From: Acidobacteriota bacterium
GTDB lineage: Bacteria > Acidobacteriota > Terriglobia > Acidiferrales > UBA7541
Length of the DNA stretch: 41,750 nt
Assembly: GCA_021818865.1 (NCBI GenBank)
Contig: JAKASX010000023.1
Location: forward strand, 1 to 41,750
Direction: 5' to 3'
Part shown: piece after piece, positions 1 through 7,356 of the stretch
How the letters are laid out: each line of letters starts with the position of its first letter
Numbering within the stretch: the stretch's first letter is position 1
Notes under the pieces: generated by a model
The model's input: the letters and a program-made list of their open reading frames with translations, nothing else
Databases searched by the model: none
Told to the model about the DNA's origin: nothing
Position numbers and translations under genes: made by a program

Positions 1-975
1 GTCGCCCATCTCCTGGTAGACCGCACGCATCTGGTACACGGTGGGGTAACCGTGGACTTTGGGACCAGGGTAGATTTCGCTGGCGCTGCACCAATCGTAT
101 TTCAGGTAGTCCACACCCCAGTTGGCGTAGGTATCGGCATCCTGCTGCACGTGGCCGTAGGTGCCGGTATATCCGGCGCAGGTTTTGGGGCCCGGCGAGG
201 AATAGATTCCGAATTTCAAGCCCAAGGAATGAATGTAGTCGGCGAGCGCCTTCATGCTGGGGAACTTGCGGTTGCTGGTGATATTGCCATGGGCGTCGCG
301 CGGGCCTTCCCAGGTATCGTCGACGTTGACGTAGGTGTAGCCGGCGGCTTTCATGCCGCTCGTCACCATGGCCTTGGCCATTCCGCGAACGTCCTTTTCA
401 TCGACCTTTCCCGCGAACTTGTTCCAACTGTTCCACCCCATCGGCGGGGTGCGCGCCATGCCGTTGTAAGGCACGTCGTGCAGCGCCGGCAGAGGAAGCC
501 GAGGAGGGGGAAGCAGCGCTTTCGCGCTGGTCCGCTCGGCGACGAACGTGCGGGACGGGCGACCGGGAAACGGCGGCGCAGTCAGATAAAGCTTGCCGTC
601 CTTCACGGTTCCGTTCCAGGAGGACTGCCTGGTCCGCGGCGGCCGGCCGAACGTCACGACGAAGTGCAGCTTGCCATCCTGCAGGCTGCCCTCGCTGATC
701 GGGATGCCACGGCCGGGGCCGAACAGCATGCGTCCGGTGACCGCTTCGCCGGTTTGTTTCAAGTTGAAGTAGAGCTTGCGGACGTTGCCATCGGGCGACG
801 CAATCTTGATCACCCACACTCCGGTGATGTTGGTTTGCGCGGTGGTGTTGGTTTGCGCGCGAGGAGGGGGCGTCGCAGCCGACGCGAATGCCAACGCAAC
901 GGGAACCAGGAAAGCGGCGAGTAGAGTTTTGAACAGCAAAGAACCCACTCGTCGAACAGTTTGTGAAGGTTTCAT
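1..975 (-). CDS. Secreted GH27 alpha-galactosidase, 3' end cut by window edge
   Basis: The first 325 codons are visible and the rest lies off the left edge. The ATG at 975-973 opens a signal peptide (basic MKPSQTVRR, then a hydrophobic stretch to about residue 33), so the enzyme is exported. Residues 45-150 form a beta-rich extension (ITGVWVIKI, LYFNLKQTG) of the kind found before some glycosidase domains. The GH27 barrel begins at about residue 174 with TPPMGWNSWNKF and continues with YVNVDDTWEG and FGIYSSPGPKTC. YLKYDWC at 290-296 carries the family's catalytic nucleophile, Asp294. The acid/base Asp is beyond the window. GH27 enzymes release terminal alpha-galactose, sometimes alpha-N-acetylgalactosamine, from oligo- and polysaccharides. 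The exact substrate cannot be told. The gene diverges from the islet at 1241, and the 265 bases between them show no clear promoter or RNA. Confidence 0.93.
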   Translation of the reverse strand, partial: MKPSQTVRRVGSLLFKTLLAAFLVPVALAFASAATPPPRAQTNTTAQTNITGVWVIKIASPDGNVRKLYFNLKQTGEAVTGRMLFGPGRGIPISEGSLQDGKLHFVVTFGRPPRTRQSSWNGTVKDGKLYLTAPPFPGRPSRTFVAERTSAKALLPPPRLPLPALHDVPYNGMARTPPMGWNSWNKFAGKVDEKDVRGMAKAMVTSGMKAAGYTYVNVDDTWEGPRDAHGNITSNRKFPSMKALADYIHSLGLKFGIYSSPGPKTCAGYTGTYGHVQQDADTYANWGVDYLKYDWCSASEIYPGPKVHGYPTVYQMRAVYQEMGD

Positions 976-1240
976 AGCAAGCTCCGGGTCCCTATCGTAA
1001 TCGGTTTCCCGTTTCGCCGCTCAAGAATCTCGGTGTTTTTTTCTCCCCGCGGTCGGGCGTTCCAGCGGTGGGCAGGGGCGCGCGACCGGCTCGGCACGCT
1101 GCCCGGCTCGCCTGGCTGGGCGGGATGCCCCGGCTCCTTTGCTCGCGATGCCTAGCCGCGACCCTGGGTATATCAGTTGAAATTTCGCGCTCCCTTCTTA
1201 CCCCAAAGGTTTATGATCGTTTACAAAGGGGTGGTCGACG

Positions 1241-2365
1241 GTGGCGCTCTTCTTGCTCTGGGCAGTCCTCTCCGTCCTCGTCGGTGTCTACGCAGACAGA
1301 AAAGGCCGGAGTGGTGTCGGATTCTTCGTTCTATCTCTTGTTCTCAGTCCATTGGTTGGATTCGTTGTAGCATTCGTCGAGCCCTGTCGCGAGAAGACGG
1401 CTGCCAAATCCGGAACGAAAAAGTGTCCAGACTGCGGCGAATACGTGCGGCAAGAAGCAATAATATGCCGGTTCTGCGGGCATGGGTTTTGGGCTGCGGC
1501 TTCTGAGGCCGAGGGTGCTGGATGCGCACCCGGTCTCGCGGGTTGTGGCCTGCGGGCGGCGCGGACATCAGAAGCCGGAGTCGACGCCCCGAAGAGCGGA
1601 TCTCAAGGGGGCCCGGTCGGCGGGGGTTCAGGTCCGTCTGGTTCGGGGAGCGGGCAGGCGTGGCGGAGATGGAGAGGACTCCAGGCCTTCGTCGGGATCG
1701 TTGCGTTTACAGCGCTGGTGAGCATTGCAGGGAGCTTATTCTACCGGGACAGGGCCAGGGGCGCGCTGCCTGAAAACTCTAAGACACGGTCAGCCGCTCA
1801 GACTGAGGTGGAGAAGGCGATTAACTCAGAACAAGATGTCGGGTGCTTCAGGCTCCAGAACCCAACGACAGAGTGTATGGCGATCCTTGGGCGCCTAGGG
1901 TTCTCGGCAGGTTTCATCCGCTCCAGCTGGACAGCATTCCATTGCGTAGACGCGTGGTGGTCGGCTGCTCACGGCGTGCCAGGCGACAAGTTCGACAGGT
2001 CTGTGTACAGAGACAAGGTTCTTCCTTCGCTGCGGAGAGCTAAGAATCTTGCTAAGAAGGGGACGGAAAAGGCATTTTTGGTACACGTGTCCGGGGCCTC
2101 AGCTTTTTTCTTGCTATACGATACCTACTCAGGGTTCCAGGACAACGCGCTGCCCCCGGACACCCTTAAGGCGTTCCGAAGCCTAACGGGAACTACTCCC
2201 GAAGAGTTTGCCAAGGCGGCCTTGGCGTCGGCAGACGGCTGTATGATGGCGGCCGCGCACGACCTGGGAGCAAACACGCTCACCGGGGAATGGCAGAATG
2301 CTGACAGCGTCTGTTCAAGGGAGTATGGACTACTGCAAAGCACCCACGTGCCGGACATACGTTAG
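1241..2365 (+). CDS. Unknown membrane protein with zinc ribbon
   Basis: A 374-residue protein from a GTG start; AAAGGGG at 1225-1231 could serve as ribosome binding site. Two hydrophobic segments (about 3-17 and 26-47) are followed by a zinc ribbon, KCPDCGEYVRQEAIICRFCG, with Cys62, Cys65, Cys76 and Cys79. A Gly/Ser-rich linker (about 110-140) leads to a third membrane segment (about 148-167, AFVGIVAFTALVSIAGSLFY). The C-terminal 200 residues look globular and Cys-containing, and match no family I recognise. Ribbons of this type after N-terminal helices occur in many uncharacterised bacterial membrane proteins and may bind nucleic acid or protein. Codon use is less GC-rich than in the flanking genes, which suggests acquired DNA. 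Function unknown. Confidence 0.75.
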   Translation: MALFLLWAVLSVLVGVYADRKGRSGVGFFVLSLVLSPLVGFVVAFVEPCREKTAAKSGTKKCPDCGEYVRQEAIICRFCGHGFWAAASEAEGAGCAPGLAGCGLRAARTSEAGVDAPKSGSQGGPVGGGSGPSGSGSGQAWRRWRGLQAFVGIVAFTALVSIAGSLFYRDRARGALPENSKTRSAAQTEVEKAINSEQDVGCFRLQNPTTECMAILGRLGFSAGFIRSSWTAFHCVDAWWSAAHGVPGDKFDRSVYRDKVLPSLRRAKNLAKKGTEKAFLVHVSGASAFFLLYDTYSGFQDNALPPDTLKAFRSLTGTTPEEFAKAALASADGCMMAAAHDLGANTLTGEWQNADSVCSREYGLLQSTHVPDIR

Positions 2366-2584
2366 TCCACCTTTCGGATGCGAGCTCCCTGAAAACAGAA
2401 TGTCTCACGGGAAATGCGCCTCCCGTGCGAGCGATCCTGGTTTTGGAGCGAAGCGGCCGGCGGGCCGGGCGTTCCGACCCTGACGCTAGATGCACTGCTT
2501 TCGCATCTCTGATTGACACGCTTCGACGGAGGGTATAGGGTTCCCCCGAGCCCACGGCGACTGCGTCGCGAAAGGGGGACGGCG

Positions 2585-2905
2585 GTGGCGGCCCCAACTA
2601 CGGCGAACGGAAATTCCGTTGGTACATTGCTGATGCTGATCCTTGCAATTTGGGGGCAGGCAGCAGACCGTAGGTACATTCGGAATGGCGGCAAGAAACC
2701 ACTCAGACGAAACAGGATTCTCTTTCTTATGGCTTTCGCCGTGACGCTCTTGATGGTCGCTTGGGCACACGGATTTGACCCTTACGACGTCGGCTTCCTA
2801 TCCATGAATTTGCTGGTTATGTTTTACGCTCTTGGACAATTCTTGCGCTGGTGGGTGCGGGGTCGAAATCCGCTTCCAAAGGCAACTGTTGAGCCTCGAT
2901 CTTAA
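2585..2905 (+). CDS. Unknown small membrane protein
   Basis: A 106-residue protein. The GTG at 2585 is chosen because AAAGGGGG lies just upstream (about 2570-2578); an upstream in-frame ATG at 2513 would add a low-complexity Arg-rich leader without a Shine-Dalgarno site. Three hydrophobic segments are visible, about 12-25 (TLLMLILAIWG), 46-62 (ILFLMAFAVTLLMVAWA) and 71-88, separated by a very basic loop (RRYIRNGGKKPLRRNR) that should stay cytoplasmic. No family is recognised. It lies between two other unknown membrane-linked genes on the same strand, with gaps of 219 and 83 bases, so a shared role is possible but unproven. Confidence 0.6.
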   Translation: MAAPTTANGNSVGTLLMLILAIWGQAADRRYIRNGGKKPLRRNRILFLMAFAVTLLMVAWAHGFDPYDVGFLSMNLLVMFYALGQFLRWWVRGRNPLPKATVEPRS

Positions 2906-2988
2906 GTGCAAGCGATATTACTCGACGTGGTACGGGCGAGACCGCGGGGGCCGGAGTAGGTGTTTTTTGATGGGCTTCTGCACCTGTG

Positions 2989-3504
2989 ATGACAAATTTC
3001 GTCTCTAGTCTATTTGGTTCCATCCTCGGCGGTGGAGTTGTCGGTGGGCTCCTCTCTCGTTATCTCATCGAAAAGTACAAGGTATCGCTTTCCGCCAAAC
3101 TCTTTGAGCGACAGACCCGGTACGCGTGGTTGCACACAGAGCGAAGCAAAGTTTTAGTTGAAGCGTATCGCCGACTCAGCGCGATGCACGCAGCGTTCAA
3201 TTTACTTCTTAGTCCGATACAGATAGACGCGAGTAAAGAGGCGGAGAAAGGAAGGATTCACGAGGCTGCGGATACAGCAAGGGAGCTGTTTCGTTATTTC
3301 AGAGAAAACGAAATGTTTTTCAACGACGACCTGGCACACCAGCTAGACAACTTGCAAAATGAATATAAGAAATTGTTGATCCCGATATTGGCAAAAGGCG
3401 CCGTGCCAGTGGGTCTGGAGCTGGGGGAAGCGTGGAACAAATTGGAGGGTCTGGACCCACTCCTGAAAAGCCTGAAGGAAAAAATCCAAGAAATGTTGGA
3501 CTAG
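2989..3504 (+). CDS. Unknown membrane-anchored helical protein
   Basis: A 171-residue protein from the ATG at 2989; the codon before it is GTG and could also start. The N-terminus has a Gly-rich hydrophobic segment (about 4-24, SSLFGSILGGGVVGGLLSRYL) that probably anchors it in the inner membrane. The rest (25-171) is charged, Leu-rich and predicted by eye to be mostly alpha-helical, ending in an amphipathic helix (LLKSLKEKIQEMLD). This layout of one N-terminal anchor plus a helical cytoplasmic domain is common among unannotated accessory proteins. No catalytic motif is seen. Base composition is clearly more AT-rich than in the housekeeping genes, which supports horizontal origin. Confidence 0.65.
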   Translation: MTNFVSSLFGSILGGGVVGGLLSRYLIEKYKVSLSAKLFERQTRYAWLHTERSKVLVEAYRRLSAMHAAFNLLLSPIQIDASKEAEKGRIHEAADTARELFRYFRENEMFFNDDLAHQLDNLQNEYKKLLIPILAKGAVPVGLELGEAWNKLEGLDPLLKSLKEKIQEMLD

Positions 3505-3643
3505 CTAGACACTTCCTCCTTCCGGGCGCTTGCCCAACCTACCAGCGCACGGCCTCCGCGTTCGGCCGGTCGGGCGCGGGTGCGCCCAGAGGCGCGGAAT
3601 TTCGGGCTTCCCGGCGCGTGGCGAAGCGCAAACGGAATCCTTG

Positions 3644-3897
3644 GGGATCACCAAGCAGGAAATCAAGCGGGCCGCCCTGCTCGCCCGGCTCGCGCTTGAA
3701 CGGCGGCTCGGGGAACTGCTCGAAGGAACCGTAAAGCCCGGCAAGCGCACCTGTCCAAAGGCCAGCAAGCGATGGCACTGGCGATGGCCTACCCGGACAA
3801 CGATAAGCGCGGCCGTGGCAACAAGGGAAAATCAGCAGAAATTGGTCATTTTTCGCAGACTCGGTTGCGTCAAACCCGCGCCGTGCTGTGGCTCGCC
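3644..3897 (+). pseudogene. Frameshifted remnant of a mobile-element type gene
   Basis: Two pieces of one protein are read in different frames. The first, 3644 to about 3745, gives GITKQEIKRAALLARLALER followed by RLGELLEGTVKPG. The second, from 3751, gives LSKGQQAMALAMAYPDNDKR and then GRGNKGKSAEIGHFSQTRLR. The pieces join naturally if about one base has been gained or lost near 3745. The sequence resembles, from memory, a small protein encoded on phages and plasmids of Proteobacteria (SKGQQAMA..YP...GRGKK motif); the family name is uncertain. No start codon or full C-terminus is visible. The whole 3505-4254 stretch contains this remnant and the two repeat copies that follow, and no intact gene. 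Confidence 0.5.
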
Positions 3898-3919
3898 AAA
3901 CAGTTCAACGGGATGCCGG

Positions 3920-4067
3920 TGGTTTGCTCTACGCGCCATTCATCCCAATTCAGAAATTCGGCGATTCGCGGAACCCAAAATTGCCCACGCGAATCGCCCG
4001 CCGGTGGGCGATTTTGCTTTTCCAGAAATTCCTTCGCAGTATGAACAGTTTCCTCGACAACGCTTGG
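3920..4067 (-). repeat. Tandem coding repeat, copy A
   Basis: This segment and copy B (4089-4246) are diverged direct repeats of about 145-155 bases. Read on the minus strand, copy A gives PSVVEETVHTAKEFLEKQ and then WVPRIAEFLNWDEWRV. Copy B gives PSVIEETVRTATEFLENQ and then WVPRIATFLNWEPWRV. Many differences are third-position synonymous changes, and the length difference is a multiple of three inside the aligned part. Both are marks of past selection on a minus-strand protein. In copy A the frame is open from about 4073 to 3870. I do not recognise the protein. Confidence 0.6.
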
Positions 4068-4088
4068 CAACATACTGAATCTGCGCCA

Positions 4089-4246
4089 AGGCTTCCCTTA
4101 CGCGCCATGGCTCCCAATTCAAAAATGTGGCGATCCGTGGCACCCAAACCTGTCCCCACCGGTCCGAATCCTCCGCCGGTCGAGGATTTTGGTTTTCCAA
4201 AAATTCTGTTGCCGTGCGAACGGTTTCCTCGATGACGCTCGGAACG
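4089..4246 (-). repeat. Tandem coding repeat, copy B
   Basis: Second, upstream (on the minus strand) copy of the unit described for 3920-4067. Its reading frame is the same frame as that of the small gene at 4255-4515 and follows directly after that gene's TGA at 4257-4255. Running on from copy B, the frame reaches copy A out of register. The two copies therefore encode related peptides in different frames, as expected for a decayed tandem duplication. About 22 bases separate the copies. Confidence 0.6.
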
Positions 4247-4254
4247 GCAGGTTT

Positions 4255-4515
4255 TCACTCTTCTGTCTTGGTCGGCTTCTGCCCGCCGCCGATGATGAGC
4301 ATGTTTTTCCCGAGATATTCGTCGGTCACGTCCCACAGCCGGGGATGATTGAAAGCTGTCGACGATTTTTTCAGCGCGTCGCTCTTCTCGGCTGGCGGCT
4401 CGGGCGCGGGCGTCGGCGCGCGTTGCGGCTGGTTGGTTTCGTCGGCCACTGTTTTTTCTTCCTGCTGTTTGGTCTTGGCCGCCCATGGCTGGCCTCTGGC
4501 TGGAAAGGGTCCCAT
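4255..4515 (-). CDS. Small unknown Pro/Lys-rich protein
   Basis: An 86-residue protein from the ATG at 4515-4513. The frame is open further upstream, but that part runs through tRNA-Lys, so it cannot be a real N-terminus. The first half is low-complexity and Gln/Pro/Ala-rich (TNQPQRAPTPAPEPPAEK). The second half is more ordinary and contains NHPRLWDVTDEYLGKNMLII before a Lys-rich tail. No domain is recognised. In-frame homology to repeat copy B follows the stop, so this gene may have lost a C-terminal extension. Only a weak Shine-Dalgarno (TTGGGG) is visible. Confidence 0.4.
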   Translation of the reverse strand: MGPFPARGQPWAAKTKQQEEKTVADETNQPQRAPTPAPEPPAEKSDALKKSSTAFNHPRLWDVTDEYLGKNMLIIGGGQKPTKTEE

Positions 4516-4589
4516 AAGGGCCCCAAGATTCCGGCTCGAGGTGGCGCTTTGAGCGGACCACCCTAAACGCCGCATTTTTATTGATGTTT

Positions 4590-4664
4590 TGGTGAGCCGC
4601 CCAGGACTCGAACCTGGAACCCGCAGATTAAGAGTCTGCTGCTCTACCATTGAGCTAGCGGCCC
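4590..4664 (-). tRNA. tRNA-Lys(CTT)
   Basis: A complete cloverleaf can be drawn. The acceptor stem GGGCCGC pairs with GCGGCTC (one G-T pair), the D-arm contains AGCTCAATGGTAGAGC, and the anticodon stem-loop GCAGA CTCTTAA TCTGC gives anticodon CTT. The T-arm is CCAGG TTCGAGT CCTGG, and CCA is encoded at 4592-4590. It reads lysine AAG codons. Its 3' end faces the accessory islet, the usual orientation for integration at a tRNA gene, but no duplicated tRNA end or integrase was found. Confidence 0.97.
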
Positions 4665-4733
4665 AGCGCCAAACAGCGCATTAAGTCTAGCGGAAGCCTG
4701 TTCGGCTCGCAACGCGCGGCGCGAGCCGGCGAT

Positions 4734-5933
4734 TCACCGCGCTTTTTTCCGGAACAGCAGGGGAACGAACGCGGCCAGATTGCCGCGCCAGACCATCCAC
4801 GCGTGCATGCCCGGCGTTGCGATCCGCACGAACTGGACACCGCGCGACTTGAGCCAGGCGCGCAATTCCACGTTGAACTTGCCGACGAGCGGGTCCTGCT
4901 CGCCGCAAGCGACCCAGAGCAGATGCAACCGGGAATTGGCGCTGGCGTTCAGGTTGGGAAATTCCTGGTCGAGGTGAGGCAGCATCGCCGCGCTGAACGC
5001 GCCCACCCAGCCGAACGTTTTCAAATGATTGAGTCCGGCGAAGAGCGCTTCGCCGCCGCCCATCGAAAGACCGGCGATCGCCGTATAAGCGGGGCCTTGA
5101 AGCACGCGGTAATCGCGTTCGATCCTCGGCATCACTTCTTCGAAGAGGGCTTCGGTAAATTTTCGCGAATTCTCCTCGATCAGAGCGTCGTGGCTGAGCG
5201 GGGAATTGGCGGTCAGAATTTGCGGCGCGCCGTAGCCGAGCGGCATCACGACGATCATGGGCACGGCTTTGCGCTCGGCGATCAGGTTGTCGAGAATCAC
5301 GTTCGCGCGGCCTACCGCCGTCCAGGCGTCGGCGGCGTCGCTATAGCCGTGGAGCAGATAAAGCACCGGATAGCGCGTTTTGCCGCGCGGGTTGTAGCCC
5401 GGCGGGGTGTAAACGTAAAAATCGCGATTATCGCCCACCGCATTCGAATGGTAAAAGTGCTGATGAATCACGCCGTGGGGCACGTTGTTCGTTTGCCAGG
5501 GAAGCGATGCGGGTCCGGGAACGAAAACCATGTTCTGCGGCGTCAGCAGATTCGGTTTTATCAGTGGATTCGACGGATCCATCAGCATTACGCCGTCGGC
5601 GAGGAACGAATAGCCGTAATATTCGGGCGCCAAGGGGCCGACGGTGACGCTCCAAACGCCGCGATCGTCTTTTTGCATCGGCACGGGCGGCGCGCCTTCG
5701 AGCGCCAGCTTCACTTCGTGTGCGTTCGGATCGAGAAACCGGAATGTGACTTGGTTGTTGGCGTGCACCTGCGGCGAAACAATCCGCGCGGCGAGAAATG
5801 CCGCCACGGCGTGCGTGGCCTCGGAGGGTTTCGTGGTTTGCGCCAAAGCGGGCGTTGCCGTCCTCAGGGCCAGCACAGCGAAAGCGGCAACGGCAAATCC
5901 CCTGACGCGAAACAGCCTGAACCGTTTGTGCAT
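4734..5933 (-). CDS. Secreted esterase, enterochelin-esterase-like
   Basis: A 399-residue alpha/beta-hydrolase. The ATG at 5933-5931 is preferred because GGAGG lies eight bases before it; a TTG five codons upstream overlaps that site. A signal peptide (basic MHKRFRLFRVR, hydrophobic core, ALAQTT cleavage region) directs export. An N-terminal immunoglobulin-like/CBM48-type domain (about 50-140: VTFRFLDPNAHEVKLALEG) precedes the hydrolase domain with YPVLYLLHGYSDAADAW. The likely triad is Ser290 in GLSMGGG, Asp347 in CGEQDPL and His377 in GMHAW. This is the layout of Fes/IroD-type and xylan-linked feruloyl esterases. With no siderophore genes nearby, a plant or polysaccharide ester is as likely as an iron-chelator ester. 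tRNA-Lys lies downstream. Confidence 0.88.
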   Translation of the reverse strand: MHKRFRLFRVRGFAVAAFAVLALRTATPALAQTTKPSEATHAVAAFLAARIVSPQVHANNQVTFRFLDPNAHEVKLALEGAPPVPMQKDDRGVWSVTVGPLAPEYYGYSFLADGVMLMDPSNPLIKPNLLTPQNMVFVPGPASLPWQTNNVPHGVIHQHFYHSNAVGDNRDFYVYTPPGYNPRGKTRYPVLYLLHGYSDAADAWTAVGRANVILDNLIAERKAVPMIVVMPLGYGAPQILTANSPLSHDALIEENSRKFTEALFEEVMPRIERDYRVLQGPAYTAIAGLSMGGGEALFAGLNHLKTFGWVGAFSAAMLPHLDQEFPNLNASANSRLHLLWVACGEQDPLVGKFNVELRAWLKSRGVQFVRIATPGMHAWMVWRGNLAAFVPLLFRKKAR

Positions 5934-6057
5934 GTCACGTTCCTCCAAGCCGATTAGTGTATATCGGACGCGGGCAAACGGAAGAGCGGAGCCGCTTCCA
6001 ATTGATCGATGGCGACGGCACAGCTCACGGGCGTTGGTTCATGTGCGATGGAGCGAC

Positions 6058-7212
6058 TCAAGCCACTGCGGCGAAAAATCGGTGTGCGGATTCGGCCAGC
6101 ACCTTGGCACAACTGATCACCGAGTCCAGTTCCACCCACTCCACGGCTTCGTGCGCGCCGGCGCCCGCGGGGCCGTAATTTACCGTGGGAACGCCCGCTG
6201 CGGCGAAAATGGCCGCGTCCATCCAGTACGCAACGCCGGTTTCTTCGGGCGGATGGCCGACGACCGTTGTGGCCGCTTCACGAACGGCGCGCGCGATGGG
6301 CGAATGGGAATCCGAGACGAGCGGCGGACGATCCAGCAGAAGGCGAATTTCGGCTTCTGTGCCCGATCGGCGCACAACAGCTTCGGTTTCTGCGAGAACT
6401 TGTTCTGGCGTTTCGCCGGGTAGCGTGCGGCGCTCGACGCGGAGAACGCATTTTTCGGCGTAGGTGGAAAGGCCCGAACCGCCTTCGATCAGGGCGCAAT
6501 GTTGCGAAGCAGGCCCGACCAGAGGATGGTCGCGGCGACGGAGGGTTTCACGATCGAATCGCTCGAGCGATTCGATGACGCGAGCCATTTTGGCGATAGC
6601 GCTTACGCCCAAATCCCATCGGCTGCCATGCGCGGCGCGGCCGCGCGTGGTGAGTTCGAGCCACACAAAACCTTTGTGCGCAAGAATGAGCCGGCCTTCG
6701 CTCGGCTCGGTCAGGATTGCCGCATCGGCGGAATGGCGACGAACGAAATCCCGTGCGCCAAGGCTCGCATCCTCTTCGTCGGCCACGAGCGCCAGAAGCA
6801 CGCGACCCCGCAAGTTGTTTTCGTGCGATAGGGCTGCTGCGGCCGCGAGGATGGCCGCGACGCTGCCTTTCATGTCGTAGCTGCCCCGGCCAAATACTTT
6901 TCCGTTTTCGATGCACGGCTCAAAGGGAGGGATCGTCATTCCAGCCGTGCCCACCGTATCGAGGTGAGCGCAAAGAACGAGCGACGGACCGGTGCGCGAG
7001 CCGATTTCCGCAAAAACGTTAGGACGCCCCGGCGCAGCCTCTTCGATCGAAGCGCGAATGCCGCGCCGTTCGAGCCAATCGCAAATAACCGCGGCGATGG
7101 CGGTTTCGCCGTACGGCTCAGTGGGAGCGATGGTTGGATTCACCGATGGCGTGCGAACGAGAGACTGGAGCGTGGCGAGGATTTCCTCGCTGGTGAATGG
7201 GTCGGCGTGCAT
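6058..7212 (-). CDS. M20-family metallopeptidase/deacylase (ArgE/DapE-like)
   Basis: A 384-residue cytosolic enzyme of the M20 zinc hydrolases, which cleave N-acyl amino acids or small peptides. Motifs in order: His83 and Asp85 in CAHLDTVG, Asp113 in GRGSYDMKG, Glu146/Glu147 in VADEEDASLG, Glu169 in ILTEPSEG, and a late His in GAGAHEAVEW. Together these make the two-metal site and catalytic base. The dimerisation lid is inserted at about 185-300 (GRAAHGSRWDLG). Length fits ArgE/DapE/acetylornithine deacetylase-type members, but such sequences alone do not fix the substrate, and no arginine or lysine biosynthesis gene is nearby. The MFS and GMC genes lie upstream on the same strand after a 144-base gap. 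Confidence 0.9.
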   Translation of the reverse strand: MHADPFTSEEILATLQSLVRTPSVNPTIAPTEPYGETAIAAVICDWLERRGIRASIEEAAPGRPNVFAEIGSRTGPSLVLCAHLDTVGTAGMTIPPFEPCIENGKVFGRGSYDMKGSVAAILAAAAALSHENNLRGRVLLALVADEEDASLGARDFVRRHSADAAILTEPSEGRLILAHKGFVWLELTTRGRAAHGSRWDLGVSAIAKMARVIESLERFDRETLRRRDHPLVGPASQHCALIEGGSGLSTYAEKCVLRVERRTLPGETPEQVLAETEAVVRRSGTEAEIRLLLDRPPLVSDSHSPIARAVREAATTVVGHPPEETGVAYWMDAAIFAAAGVPTVNYGPAGAGAHEAVEWVELDSVISCAKVLAESAHRFFAAVA

Positions 7213-7356
7213 GGCTGTTGCCTCCGCCTGGGCATGAAGAGCGACGCGCCATTATACGCGGCCGGTTGTGAGCGCGATGCTCGCCGGAAGGGAGGCTTCC
7301 GATGGAGCGTCCCGGCGGATGGATGCGAAATTTCGCTAACGTGGCTGGTATTGGCC

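Noticed and set aside
52-924. 290-codon plus-strand frame at the left edge
   Set aside because: The minus strand here encodes a GH27 enzyme with signal peptide and catalytic Asp, so this frame is its shadow.
1177-1217. TTGAAA and TATGAT boxes upstream of the zinc-ribbon gene
   Set aside because: The spacing of 29 bases is far from the 16-18 expected for a sigma70 promoter.
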